This document shows positions 45,042 through 53,901 of a DNA stretch of 64,000 nucleotides, one piece after another. The notes beneath the pieces were generated by a model. That model searched no databases. It was not told the origin of the DNA and saw only the letters and a program-made list of their open reading frames with translations. The translations under genes and the position numbers were made by a program. The DNA comes from CALDUY01 sp046350255. GTDB taxonomy: Bacteria > Planctomycetota > Planctomycetia > Gemmatales > Gemmataceae. Location of the stretch: contig JAXMAV010000006.1 of the NCBI GenBank assembly GCA_046350255.1, forward strand, positions 62,001 to 126,000, read 5' to 3'. Position 1 is the first letter of the stretch. Each line of letters starts with the position of its first letter.

Positions 45042-46443
45042 GAGGATGACTCTCCTGCACACTGGCCGCGCTCACCATGATGAAACGCGTCCGGGTGCGC
45101 AACTCCTCGATGTTCCGGGTCCCACAATAACCCATACCGGCTCGCAAACCACCCACCAGTTGGTAGATGAATGGAGCCAGCGGGCCCTTGTAAGGCACCC
45201 GGCCCTCGACGCCTTCGGGAACCAGCTTGTCCCGCGTGCCCGCATCTTGGCGGTAGCGGTCCTTGGAGCCGGTCATCATGGCGCCGAGCGATCCCATTCC
45301 CCGGTAAACCTTGAAGCTTCGCCCCTTGTAGATGATCGTCTGACCCGGACTTTCAGCCAGTCCGGCAAAGAGGCTTCCCAGCATCACGCAGTGGGCCCCT
45401 GCGGAAATCGCCTTGGTGATATCCCCCGAATAGCGGATGCCGCCGTCAGCGATGATGGGGACACGTCCCTGTACACCGGCCGTGGCCTGCTGGACGGCCG
45501 TGACCTGCGGCACGCCCACGCCGGAAATGACGCGGGTGGTGCAAATCGAGCCTGGACCAATACCAACCTTGACGGCATCCGCGCCGGCGTCCACCAGCGC
45601 TCGCGCCCCCTCAGCGGTAGCCACATTGCCCGCGATGACCTCGATCTGGAACTGGCGTTTGATCTCGGCGACGGTCTGCAGCACGTTGGACGTGTGACCG
45701 TGTGCCGAATCTACCACCAGGACATCAACACCGGCCCGAATTAGTGATTCGGCTCGTTCGATATCGTGGACACCTATGGCGGCCCCCACGCGCAGGCGTC
45801 CTCGCGGATCCTTGCACGCATTGGGAAACCGACTCAGCTTGTCGATGTCCTTGATCGTGATCAACCCCTTCAGACGGTATTTATCGTCTACCAGGAGTAG
45901 TTTCTCCACCTTGTTTTGCATGAGGACGCGTTCCGCTTCCTCCAGGGTGGTTTGCTCCTCGGCGGTCACCAGGTTTTCCCGCGTCATCACCTCGCTGATG
46001 CGCTGATTTTGATCGGTGAGAAATCGAAGATCTCGACGCGTCAGGATTCCCTTGAGGTACCCATTGACTGTGATTGGAACGCCGGAGATCTTGTTCTCCT
46101 CCATCATCTTCCGAGCCACCCCCACGGTTTCATCTGGGGGCAAGGTGACCGGGTCGGTGATGATGCCGTTTTCGCTCCGTTTTACCTTGTCCACCTCTCT
46201 TGTCTGGTCGGCGATCGAGAGGTTTTTGTGAATGATGCCAATGCCGCCTTCCTGGGCCAGGGCAATTGCCAGGTCGCTCTCCGTCACGGTATCCATGGGA
46301 GAGGAGAGCAGCGGAATGTTCAGGCGGATGGAGCGCGTTAACGAGGTCTTCACATCGACATCCCGGGGCAGGACATCGCTGTAACTTGGCTCGAGTAGCA
46401 CGTCGTCAAAGGTGATTCCCTGGTAGGCAATTCGATCCTGCAT
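44968..46443 (-). CDS. guaB: Inosine-5'-monophosphate dehydrogenase
   Basis: 491-residue enzyme oxidising IMP to XMP, the committed step of GMP synthesis. The TIM barrel opens YQGITFDDVLLEPSYSDVLP. Two CBS domains lie at about 95-215 (ISEVMTRENLVTAEEQTTLEEA). VDSAHGHTSNVLQTVAEIK and the catalytic loop KVGIGPGSICTTRVISGVGVPQ with the active cysteine follow. ADGGIRYSGDITKAISAGAHCVMLGSLFAG and YRGMGSLGAM complete the barrel. ATG at 46443 gives the standard N-terminus. Its end overlaps the start of a secreted-protein gene by 74 bp. Confidence 0.98.
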   Translation of the reverse strand: MQDRIAYQGITFDDVLLEPSYSDVLPRDVDVKTSLTRSIRLNIPLLSSPMDTVTESDLAIALAQEGGIGIIHKNLSIADQTREVDKVKRSENGIITDPVTLPPDETVGVARKMMEENKISGVPITVNGYLKGILTRRDLRFLTDQNQRISEVMTRENLVTAEEQTTLEEAERVLMQNKVEKLLLVDDKYRLKGLITIKDIDKLSRFPNACKDPRGRLRVGAAIGVHDIERAESLIRAGVDVLVVDSAHGHTSNVLQTVAEIKRQFQIEVIAGNVATAEGARALVDAGADAVKVGIGPGSICTTRVISGVGVPQVTAVQQATAGVQGRVPIIADGGIRYSGDITKAISAGAHCVMLGSLFAGLAESPGQTIIYKGRSFKVYRGMGSLGAMMTGSKDRYRQDAGTRDKLVPEGVEGRVPYKGPLAPFIYQLVGGLRAGMGYCGTRNIEELRTRTRFIMVSAASVQESHPHDIAITQEAPNYSSRSDSHGSDAV

Positions 46444-46537
46444 GGGGTGAAACCTCGCGGTGATTTCTGAGATTATACCCCCCTCTCCCCGGTGGAGCAC
46501 CCCCTGCCCTGCTCTCCGGGCTCGCTTTCCCATCGGA

Positions 46538-47554
46538 TTATCCTGTCGGTGATGCCATTTTCTCCAGATGGTCCAGCTGGCTTCGCTGGCCCAGGGCGAT
46601 GAGAATGTCCCCGACCTCCATCACCAGGTCAGCCTGCGGCGTATAGATCATGGCACCGTGCCGCTTCTTCACCGCCACGATAATCAACCCATATTCCTGG
46701 CGCAACCGACTCGAAGAAAGCGTGGCTCCGGCCAGGGCGCTGCCTCCAGTGATCTGAGTTTGTTCGATCTGCAATTCCAGATGTTCGGTCCGGGTGGCCA
46801 GCTCGATGAATTCCACCACTGTCGGCCTCAGGACGGCCTGGGCGATTCGCGAGCCGCCCAGGGCATAGGGTGCGATCACGCGATCCGCTCCTGCTCGGAG
46901 CAGCTTTTTCTCAGTCTGCTCGCCCTCGGCTCGGGCGACGATGAATAATTTGCTGTTGATCAGCCGGGCGCTCATGGTGATGTACAGATTGTCAGCATCG
47001 GACGGAACCACTGCCACCAGTGCACGTGCTCGCTCCACCCCGGCATGGCGGAGAATGTCATCCGACGTGGCATCACCAACCACCACTAGCCCACCCGGTA
47101 GATGAAAATCTTGCTGCAGGGTGGGGCTCGTGTCGATCACCACAAACTTCAACCCTTGCCGGGAGAACTCGGCGCAGACATATCGTCCCATTCGGCCATA
47201 CCCACACACAACCAGGTGATTAGTCATCGCCGCCAGGCTGCGTTCCATCATCTCTCTCCCCAACAGCTGACGCATCTCGCCTGAAACAATCCCTCTCACC
47301 AACTCTGTCGCGGCATAGAAGAAGGTGAACACCCCAACGATCAGCAGGAGCATGGTAAACACCCTCCCCAACCGGGAGAGCGGCACCGGAATCTCGCCGT
47401 AGCCTACCGTCGTCAGGGTGATGACCGTCATGTACAGCGCATCAAATAGACTGAACTGCGGCTCGATCAGGTAGTAGCCCAGCGTTCCCACGCATAGCAA
47501 TACTCCAAGAAGACTGAGCAGCAGCGATAAACGAAAGGGGAGCACGATGCGCAT
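46538..47554 (-). CDS. Potassium channel with TrkA-type RCK domains
   Basis: 338-residue two-helix K+ channel. Helix 1 spans about 7-29, the pore loop has the selectivity filter TVGYG at 49-53, and helix 2 spans about 64-84. The RCK_N domain starts NHLVVCGYGRMGRYVCAEF with a GxGxxG nucleotide-binding loop, and a TrkA_C domain ends the protein (GATLSSSRLRQEYGLIIVAV, EVGDILIALGQ). This is the MthK/Kch layout, gated by ligand or nucleotide. ATG at 47554 follows seven bases after the CehA-like gene stop. Longer starts lie inside that gene. Confidence 0.93.
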   Translation of the reverse strand: MRIVLPFRLSLLLSLLGVLLCVGTLGYYLIEPQFSLFDALYMTVITLTTVGYGEIPVPLSRLGRVFTMLLLIVGVFTFFYAATELVRGIVSGEMRQLLGREMMERSLAAMTNHLVVCGYGRMGRYVCAEFSRQGLKFVVIDTSPTLQQDFHLPGGLVVVGDATSDDILRHAGVERARALVAVVPSDADNLYITMSARLINSKLFIVARAEGEQTEKKLLRAGADRVIAPYALGGSRIAQAVLRPTVVEFIELATRTEHLELQIEQTQITGGSALAGATLSSSRLRQEYGLIIVAVKKRHGAMIYTPQADLVMEVGDILIALGQRSQLDHLEKMASPTG

Positions 47555-47561
47555 CAGTTCG

Positions 47562-49049
47562 TCATCCCACTCCCAGGCGAAGTCTAGTCGCCGCTTCGTC
47601 GATGACGGCCACGAGATTGTTACGATGTCGTTCCTGGGAGCAGTGGGCCTGGGTGGAAATCCAGGTGTGTGTGCGGTTGAGATGACCCAGAAGCACCTCC
47701 ACCGATTCTGCATCCGGGAGAAACGGTTTGCCAGCCACTTCGACCCAGATGGGGGAGGAGTGAGCGAACACCTTGCTCCCGCTTTCGACTGCATCTGCCC
47801 CATAACAGCGGGCCACAAGCCAGGTGCTTCGTTCCGGTTGGAAATCCAGCTCGAGCCGGGTCGCTTGGCGATTACCAGAGGCAGTCTTGCTGGCCAGCAC
47901 CGAACCTCCCGCCAGGATTTCTACCTGGTCAAATGGGTGAGTGGACTGGACATCGACCGACAGGTGAATCTTTCCACCCTGCTCAAGAGATAGATTTCCT
48001 CCAGGCCCCTCCCCTGCTGCCTCGAAGCGAAGCAGGGGGCCGTTGGTGATGAAAGTGTGACGCCGCCGCACTGAAGCGATCCAATCCGCAGAGTTGCAGG
48101 GGGTTCCGTGGTTTAGCCGGGCGTAGGTGCGCATCGCGCCGAGCACAGTCGCGTTGCTCTCCTTCCCACTTGCTCCCACCAGAGCGATGTGCATGCCCAC
48201 ATCGAGCAGGCGGTAAAACAGGTTCAGCGATTCGGCATCGATGTCGGGAAGAGAGGCTATCTCGTAGGCGTCCACCTTCCCCAGTAGCAACGCCGCCAGC
48301 GCTTCTCCCTGGGGAACCGGTTCGGCGCATCGTCCCAGGTCGGGCCAGGTGACCAGACCGCGCTTGCGATGACATTGATCGCACCAGTCGGCGACGGACC
48401 AGTCGTCCGGCTGGCCTTCTCCGCCGAACATCATCGGATAGACCGGGCGATGCGAATCGAGCAATCCCACGGTTCCGAGCTGGGGATGCACATTCAAAGT
48501 GTTGACCACCACGCTGCACCCGGCCCTGGTGATGGCTGGCTCTGTACCACTGAACTCCAGCAGGTTCTCATAAGCCCCGGGGGACGAACTGTTTTCCTGG
48601 CGCGCCCGAGCCAGTAGGTGCACCTGAGCCAGACCTTCGGCTGCTCCTTCCAGTGCGGCGGCCTGGGGTGACAGGGCGTGCGCGCGAAGGTCGCCGGCGA
48701 ACCAGCCATCGGGGCGGAGGTCGATCCAGCGGTCGATCTCGAATCGCAGAGAAATCTGCCCCTCGGCCAGCTGCACCTGTCGACGAACCGGGTTATACTC
48801 TGGCCCCTTGAATATCTCGACGGTCAAAGGGCCAGCCGGAAGTTGCGCCTCCCCTGCCCCATCGAGATAAGCCCAGGCGCGACCTCCAACCAGAACGTTG
48901 CCTCCCACCTCGGTTCCAGGTGCGGTGGCAAACCGCGTGAGCCGACCGAGCGGAGCGTGATACATCCCATGCCCATCGGTGATGCGAAGACGCACTGGCG
49001 TGGGTTTGTCTGTGCTTCGGTCATTCACGCGCAGGTGGACCGTGTACAT
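47562..49049 (-). CDS. CehA/McbA-like metallohydrolase-family protein
   Basis: 495-residue protein related to the PHP-like CehA/McbA hydrolases. RWIDLRPDGWFAGDLRAHAL occupies the place of the usual W-GDLHVH metal-binding motif; the first histidine is replaced by arginine (R122), while H124 stays. LPDIDAESLNLFYRLLDVG, VGASGKESN and the closing segment WIASVRRRHTFITNGPLLRFEA are typical of the family. A beta-sandwich-like N-terminus and C-terminus flank the barrel. No signal peptide is seen. It sits between the molybdopterin oxidoreductase gene (14 bp) and the K+ channel gene (7 bp). Because of the missing ligand it may be inactive or use another metal site. Confidence 0.8.
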   Translation of the reverse strand: MYTVHLRVNDRSTDKPTPVRLRITDGHGMYHAPLGRLTRFATAPGTEVGGNVLVGGRAWAYLDGAGEAQLPAGPLTVEIFKGPEYNPVRRQVQLAEGQISLRFEIDRWIDLRPDGWFAGDLRAHALSPQAAALEGAAEGLAQVHLLARARQENSSSPGAYENLLEFSGTEPAITRAGCSVVVNTLNVHPQLGTVGLLDSHRPVYPMMFGGEGQPDDWSVADWCDQCHRKRGLVTWPDLGRCAEPVPQGEALAALLLGKVDAYEIASLPDIDAESLNLFYRLLDVGMHIALVGASGKESNATVLGAMRTYARLNHGTPCNSADWIASVRRRHTFITNGPLLRFEAAGEGPGGNLSLEQGGKIHLSVDVQSTHPFDQVEILAGGSVLASKTASGNRQATRLELDFQPERSTWLVARCYGADAVESGSKVFAHSSPIWVEVAGKPFLPDAESVEVLLGHLNRTHTWISTQAHCSQERHRNNLVAVIDEAATRLRLGVG

Positions 49050-49063
49050 GGCTTCTGCCCGTT

Positions 49064-51127
49064 TCAGGAAAGTTTGCGAATCTGCACCCGGGTGCTGTGG
49101 TAGCAGCTCTGTCCGGCGAAATCGGCGAGTTGATCTGTCGTCAGCCAGTTGACGTTGCGTCCGCCCGAAAGCCGGCCCCAGTAACCCTTCGGTGAGGCCA
49201 GCACCCCTGGACGGACCGCATCGGTCACCACGGCTCGCAACTGGCAGGAACCTCGCAGGTTCCAGAGTTCCACAGGGTCGTCGGTGGCGATTCCTAGCCC
49301 CAAGGCATCGTCGGGATGGATTTCCACGAACGGGGTCCCCATCCGCTGGAGGAACGCTGAATGATTGGCAAAGGTACTACTGACGAAGTGATGGCCGGCC
49401 GCCGTCACCAGTGTGAACGACGAACGCCCATCGTTACTCTCTTCTGAACTCTCCTCGGCAAGCATCTGAAAGTTACCAGGCAGCGGGTCGTGTCCCAGCT
49501 TCGCCAGGGTGGCAGAGAATAACTCCACTTTTCCCGAAGGGGTCGGGAACTGTCCTCCGGCAAACGGTGGCTCCGGAGGAAGCTGCAGAGAGGCATGACC
49601 GTCGCGCTTCAGCCGTTCCAGGGTGATCCCCCGGAAGGAGGGCACCTCGGTTGCCATGCGCGTGAGCATCTCCTGGATCACCTCCTCGGCCGACTGGTGC
49701 AGCCAGGGCTCGGTAAACTCCATGGCCTGAGCCAGCAAGGTCATTACTTCCCAGGTGCTTTTGCAGGCTCCCCGAGGTGGAATCGCCTGCGCGTTGTAGG
49801 TCAGGTAGGTGGTGCCGTAGGCTTTGTGCAGGTCTACGTGTTCAAGCTGAGACGTTGCTGGCAAAACGAGATCCGCATAGGCGGCGGTGTCGGTCATAAA
49901 CAACTCGTGGACCACTGTGAAGAGGTCCTCGCGCATCAGGCCCTGAATGATTTTCCCCGCACTCGGCGTGGAGGCAGCCGGGTTGGCCCCGAACACGAAA
50001 AGAGAGCGAATGGGAGGATCGGCAACCTCTCCGAGCAAGGCCGCTCCTAGACGGTTCATGTTGACCGACCGGCCCGGAGGAGGACAGGCGGACCACTTGT
50101 GGACCACGTCAGAATCCCACTGCACGTAACCGGAGGTGCTGTAGGCTAGCCCTCCCCCTGGGGTGCCATACTGTCCGGTGATGGCCGGCAAGGTGCAGAT
50201 GGCACGGACATTCTGGCCGCCATTGACGTTGCGGTTCACTCCGTCGGCCATCTTGATCAGACCTGGACGTGTGGAACCATACAGGTGGGCCAACTGCTCG
50301 ATCTGTTCCTGGGGTAATCCCGTCACCTGAGCAACCCTGGCGAGAGGAAACTCGGTCAGGCGGTCACGCAGGGCGGGCCAGCCCACGGTATGGGCCTCTA
50401 GCCAGGCGGCATCGTGGTAGCCGTGCTGCACTAGCCAGTGAGCGATTCCCAGGGCCAGGTAGCCATCGGTCCCGGGTCGAATGGCCAGGTGCATTGCTCC
50501 CGCAGCACTTCCGGTACGGCGTGGATCGATGACCACTACCTGGCAACCACTGCGCTGGGCCTCGCGCAGAAAAGGCATGAAGTGCGGTGCAGTGGAGACT
50601 GGGTTATGCCCCCACAAGATCACCAGTTTGCTGTGCCGGACATCGTCATAATTCGCAGCCCAGCGGTTTCCGAGCGTCGCCTCCACCGCCATCTCAGCAG
50701 CGGCGCCACAGATGCTCCGCTGCAGTTGACTCGCCCCCAGCCGGTTCCAGAATCGACCACTGGAGACCACCATCTGCACCAGCCCCAGCGTGCCACTGTA
50801 GCTGTAAGGTAGGATCGCCTCAGGCCCACTCTCGCGGATGATCTGCGCCCAGCGATCGCGGATCTCTTGCAGGGCTTCTTCCCAGGTGATCTGTTGCCAC
50901 TGGCCGCGTCCCTTGGCTCCTTTTCGACGCAATGGATGAGTTAACCGATCCGGATGGTAGACATGATTGAGATAGGGGCGAACCTTGGCGCACAACCATC
51001 CCCGGGTAATCGGATGGTCGGGATCGCCTCGAAATCCCGTGGCCTGGCCATCGACCACTTCGGTAATCACGGCGCAGGTATCGGGACAATCGTGAGGACA
51101 GGCCCCTCGAACGTGTAACGGCTCCAT
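49064..51127 (-). CDS. Molybdopterin-dependent oxidoreductase (BisC/formate dehydrogenase type)
   Basis: 687-residue molybdo-bis(MGD) enzyme. The N-terminal [4Fe-4S] site is GACPHDCPDTC with a fourth Cys in GWLCAKVRPYLN. The molybdenum-ligand region reads QRSICGAAAEMAVE. MGD-binding parts include VILWGHNPVSTAPH, VVIDPRRTGSA, GVNRNVNGGQNVRAICTL and LFVFGANPAAS, with the C-terminal VEIHPDDALGLGIATDDPVELW. No Tat signal, so it is cytoplasmic. No small iron-sulphur subunit gene is adjacent; the CehA-like gene follows after 14 bp. Substrate unknown; DMSO reductase-family soluble enzymes are the nearest group. Confidence 0.92.
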   Translation of the reverse strand: MEPLHVRGACPHDCPDTCAVITEVVDGQATGFRGDPDHPITRGWLCAKVRPYLNHVYHPDRLTHPLRRKGAKGRGQWQQITWEEALQEIRDRWAQIIRESGPEAILPYSYSGTLGLVQMVVSSGRFWNRLGASQLQRSICGAAAEMAVEATLGNRWAANYDDVRHSKLVILWGHNPVSTAPHFMPFLREAQRSGCQVVVIDPRRTGSAAGAMHLAIRPGTDGYLALGIAHWLVQHGYHDAAWLEAHTVGWPALRDRLTEFPLARVAQVTGLPQEQIEQLAHLYGSTRPGLIKMADGVNRNVNGGQNVRAICTLPAITGQYGTPGGGLAYSTSGYVQWDSDVVHKWSACPPPGRSVNMNRLGAALLGEVADPPIRSLFVFGANPAASTPSAGKIIQGLMREDLFTVVHELFMTDTAAYADLVLPATSQLEHVDLHKAYGTTYLTYNAQAIPPRGACKSTWEVMTLLAQAMEFTEPWLHQSAEEVIQEMLTRMATEVPSFRGITLERLKRDGHASLQLPPEPPFAGGQFPTPSGKVELFSATLAKLGHDPLPGNFQMLAEESSEESNDGRSSFTLVTAAGHHFVSSTFANHSAFLQRMGTPFVEIHPDDALGLGIATDDPVELWNLRGSCQLRAVVTDAVRPGVLASPKGYWGRLSGGRNVNWLTTDQLADFAGQSCYHSTRVQIRKLS

Positions 51128-51271
51128 GCTGGCGGATCTCCCTGGCGAAAGGGCCCACTCCCCAAGATTAGACTGCGTGCCTTATCCTAGCCGCTGGGTT
51201 GGGTCCGGAACACGTCTGGTCGTTACCATACAAAGAAGAACTTCCGGTGATGCCACGAAAGGAGCCTACCA
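51128..51271. other. Divergent promoter region (144 bp)
   Basis: Lies between the molybdopterin oxidoreductase gene (-) and the ACT-malic enzyme gene (+). GAAAGGAG precedes the malic enzyme ATG. I could not fix a -35/-10 pair with confidence. Confidence 0.4.
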
Positions 51272-52699
51272 ATGACGACCGACCGCGAACCGTACTGCGA
51301 CTACCGGATGACGGTGCGCATCGAGATCCCTAACCAGCCCGGGCAGTTTCTTCGCATTGCCACGGTCCTGGCCGAGGAGGGAGCCAGCCTCGGCGCGGTA
51401 GATATCGTGGATGTGCGGCGGAACCGCATGCTCCGCGACATCACCTTTGATGCTCGCTCCGAGACGCACGCGCAGGCTGTCCTCGATCGATTGCGGTCGC
51501 TACCAGGATTCCGGGTCCGCAGCGCCTCGGACCGCATCTTTCTCATGCACCTGGGAGGCAAGATCTCGACGCGCAGCAAAATGCCGGTGAAGACGCGCAA
51601 CACACTCTCGATGGTCTACACCCCGGGGGTGGCCCGGGTTTGCCGCGCGATTGCTCGCGAACCGGAAAAAGCGTTTGCCTTCACGGCCCGGGCCAACTCG
51701 GTGGCCGTGGTCAGCGATGGGACTGCCATTTTGGGGCTGGGCAACCTCGGCCCTCTGGCGGCGATGCCGGTCATGGAAGGCAAGATCATGCTCTTCAAGG
51801 AGTTCGCCGACATCGATGGCTGGCCGATCTGTCTGAACGCCACCAGTGCCGATGAGATCGTCCAGGTGGTGAAGGCCCTGGCTCCGTCGTTTGGCGGCAT
51901 CAACCTGGAAGATATCGCCGCGCCACGCTGTTTCGAGGTCGAGGAACGGCTGAAAGCCGAACTCGACATTCCCGTCATGCACGACGATCAGCATGGCACA
52001 GCTGTGGTGCTACTCGCCGGCCTGCTCAATGCGCTCAAGGTAGTAGGTAAGTCAATCGACAAGGTCAAGGTGGTGGTCAATGGAATGGGAGCAGCAGGGA
52101 CAGCCTGCTGCCGCATTCTACTGTCTGCTGGTGTGCAGCACCTGATCGGATGCGATCGCAAAGGAGCGGTGATCAACGCCTCGGGAGAGCACCTGGAGAA
52201 GGCTCGTCAGGACTTTCGCGCGCAGATCGACTTCGATCGACCGTTTTCCACGCTGCGCGAGGCGCTCGCGGGGGCGGACGTGTTCATTGGTGTGTCGGTC
52301 GGGAACCTGCTGCAGGTCGAGGACATCCTGACCATGGCTAGTGATCCCATCGTGTTCGCCATGGCCAACCCGGAGCCAGAAATTACCCCCGAACTGGCCA
52401 TGCCTCATGTGCGCGTAATGGCAACCGGCCGGAGTGACTATCCCAACCAGGTCAACAACCTCTTAGCCTTCCCGGGCATCTTTCGAGGAGCGCTGGACGT
52501 ACGGGCTCGAACGATCAACGAACCGATGAAACTAGCAGCCGCCCACGCCATAGCGGGGATTATCCCGGAAGACCATCTATCCGAGGACTACATCGTTCCC
52601 AGCGTGTTTGATCGGCACGTAGTTCGAGCCGTGGCTCGAGCGGTGTCCCGGGCTGCAGTGGAGTCGGGTGTGGCCCGTCGGCGCGACAAGGAAAGTTAG
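51272..52699 (+). CDS. NAD(P)-dependent malic enzyme with N-terminal ACT domain
   Basis: 475-residue enzyme converting malate to pyruvate and CO2. An ACT domain covers about 12-88 (YRMTVRIEIPNQPGQFLRIATVL), suggesting control by a small ligand, often an amino acid. The catalytic part has LSMVYTPGVARVCRAIA, SDGTAILGLGNLGPLAAMPVMEGK, GINLEDIAAPRCFEVEERL and DIPVMHDDQHGTAVV. The NAD-binding fold has VVVNGMGAAGTACCRILLSAG, and PEPEITPELA follows. Length is close to known ACT-malic enzymes of other bacteria. The last four bases overlap a possible small gene on the other strand. Confidence 0.95.
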   Translation: MTTDREPYCDYRMTVRIEIPNQPGQFLRIATVLAEEGASLGAVDIVDVRRNRMLRDITFDARSETHAQAVLDRLRSLPGFRVRSASDRIFLMHLGGKISTRSKMPVKTRNTLSMVYTPGVARVCRAIAREPEKAFAFTARANSVAVVSDGTAILGLGNLGPLAAMPVMEGKIMLFKEFADIDGWPICLNATSADEIVQVVKALAPSFGGINLEDIAAPRCFEVEERLKAELDIPVMHDDQHGTAVVLLAGLLNALKVVGKSIDKVKVVVNGMGAAGTACCRILLSAGVQHLIGCDRKGAVINASGEHLEKARQDFRAQIDFDRPFSTLREALAGADVFIGVSVGNLLQVEDILTMASDPIVFAMANPEPEITPELAMPHVRVMATGRSDYPNQVNNLLAFPGIFRGALDVRARTINEPMKLAAAHAIAGIIPEDHLSEDYIVPSVFDRHVVRAVARAVSRAAVESGVARRRDKES

Positions 52700-52833
52700 T
52701 GGACATTCGCTTCGGTGAGGCCGCTGACTCCAAACATACGTCGTGCGAAGCGAACGGACCGATGGTGAGCATACCAGCGCATGCGGGCCAAGCTGCCGAA
52801 CCGTCGTCTGCGGGATACGTCGCCGACCTTCAT
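52696..52833 (-). CDS. Possible small basic protein (45 residues)
   Basis: An unrecognised short frame: ATG at 52833, stop TAA at 52698-52696, overlapping the stop of the convergent malic enzyme gene. AAGGAG lies nine bases upstream of the ATG. The predicted protein is Arg-rich with a central SRRRRFGSLARMRWYAHH and RFARRMFGVSG. Total charge is strongly positive, as in small nucleic-acid-binding or ribosome-associated proteins, but no family is recognised. Evidence is limited to the start signal and composition. Confidence 0.35.
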   Translation of the reverse strand: MKVGDVSRRRRFGSLARMRWYAHHRSVRFARRMFGVSGLTEANVH

Positions 52834-53054
52834 GGGCCTCACTCCTTCGAGACCGGCGGAACCCAGCGCGACCTTCTGGCGGCCCGGAGTGTGCCCGGTT
52901 CCGCGCCAGCATGAACGATCCTTCGCGCCCGATACAAACTAGATCGGCCAGAAGGCCCCTCGATCATCGGTCGGCTTTGCGAGGAGATTCTGGGGACACC
53001 TGGAACTGTAGTAGGCCGCGGGAACCATTCCCGCGACCCACAAGCGGGGTGTTT
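52834..53054. other. Gene-free stretch with terminator-like hairpin
   Basis: No convincing gene on either strand. CGCGGGAA (53017-53024) and TTCCCGCG (53028-53035) form a perfect 8-bp stem with a three-base loop, 20 bases past the stop of the TIM-barrel gene ending at 53055. It lacks a T-run, so termination is only possible. With the unsure small ORF, the whole gap between strong genes is 355 bp. Confidence 0.5.
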
Positions 53055-53894
53055 TCAGTTCCAACGACCGCCCGCTGCCTGGACGATGGCGCGAAACGCC
53101 TCGATAGCTTTGGGGAACAACTCAGGCCCCGTGTGACCTCCGGTGGGACCTCCGCCCAGCAGGTGCGGTTCCATGGTGGCGAATCCGGTGTACCCCATCT
53201 TCACAGCTTCGGCGATTACCTCGGGCCAGCGGCCATCTCCTTCGCCGGGCAAGCTGCCATGCGGGGCATCGGTCTTCCAGTCCTTGATGTGGAGATGCGA
53301 GGTGAGTTCCCGCGTGTCCTTCCAGCCCTTCCAGGGGTCGTAGTGGCAGAAGACGTAATTGGCGGCGTCGTACACGGCGCGGAACGCCTCGGAACGAATT
53401 GCAGTGAAGAGCTTCACCACGCGCTCGGGCGAGTCACCGTAGATGCGATGTTCGTTCTCGTGGACCAGGCGCACCCTGGCTTCCTCGGCGAGGCGCACTT
53501 TTTGCGCCATTCGATCGAACAACTCCTGCTCCCATTTCGCGGCCACGCCGTTCCAGTCGTGCGCCTCGCCGGGAGGATAGTAACTGAACACGCGGATGTT
53601 TCGCGTGCCGAACACCTTGCATAACTCGATGGCTCGCCGGAAGCGCTGCAGATGAGGCTCGAACGGCTGGTCGATCCGGTACTTTCCGATGGGAGACCCG
53701 ATCGCACTGAGCTTGAAGCCGTGCTGATCAAGCAAACCCTTGAACTCCGCCACCTGCAGATCGGTCAGATCAAGGACGTTGGTCTTGTGGATGCTGCGCA
53801 GCTCGATGTGATGAACGCCCGATCGTTTCAGCACATCCACCTGGTCGAGAGGATCTGGAGAAATCTCATCGGCAAAGGCGCTGATTGTAAACAT
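53055..53894 (-). CDS. Sugar phosphate isomerase/epimerase (TIM barrel), cytoplasmic
   Basis: 279-residue xylose-isomerase-like TIM-barrel protein without signal peptide. It opens MFTISAFADEISPDPLDQV, a usual start for this group, then HHIELRSIHKTNVLDLTD, LSAIGSPIGKYRID, RVRLVHENEHRIYGDSPE with a metal-binding Glu, AVYDAANYVFCHYDPW, HLHIKDWKTDAPHGSLPGEGDG and FATMEPHLLGGG. ATG at 53894 leaves seven bases after the stop of the adenosyltransferase gene; ATG at 53915 would overlap it by 14 bp. Sugar substrate unknown. It appears to be the last gene of its transcript. Confidence 0.9.
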   Translation of the reverse strand: MFTISAFADEISPDPLDQVDVLKRSGVHHIELRSIHKTNVLDLTDLQVAEFKGLLDQHGFKLSAIGSPIGKYRIDQPFEPHLQRFRRAIELCKVFGTRNIRVFSYYPPGEAHDWNGVAAKWEQELFDRMAQKVRLAEEARVRLVHENEHRIYGDSPERVVKLFTAIRSEAFRAVYDAANYVFCHYDPWKGWKDTRELTSHLHIKDWKTDAPHGSLPGEGDGRWPEVIAEAVKMGYTGFATMEPHLLGGGPTGGHTGPELFPKAIEAFRAIVQAAGGRWN

Positions 53895-53901
53895 GCCTCG
53901 G

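Noticed and set aside
52743..53624. 293-codon plus-strand frame spanning the gap and the TIM-barrel gene
   Set aside because: Low-complexity shadow translation; the minus-strand TIM barrel is clear.
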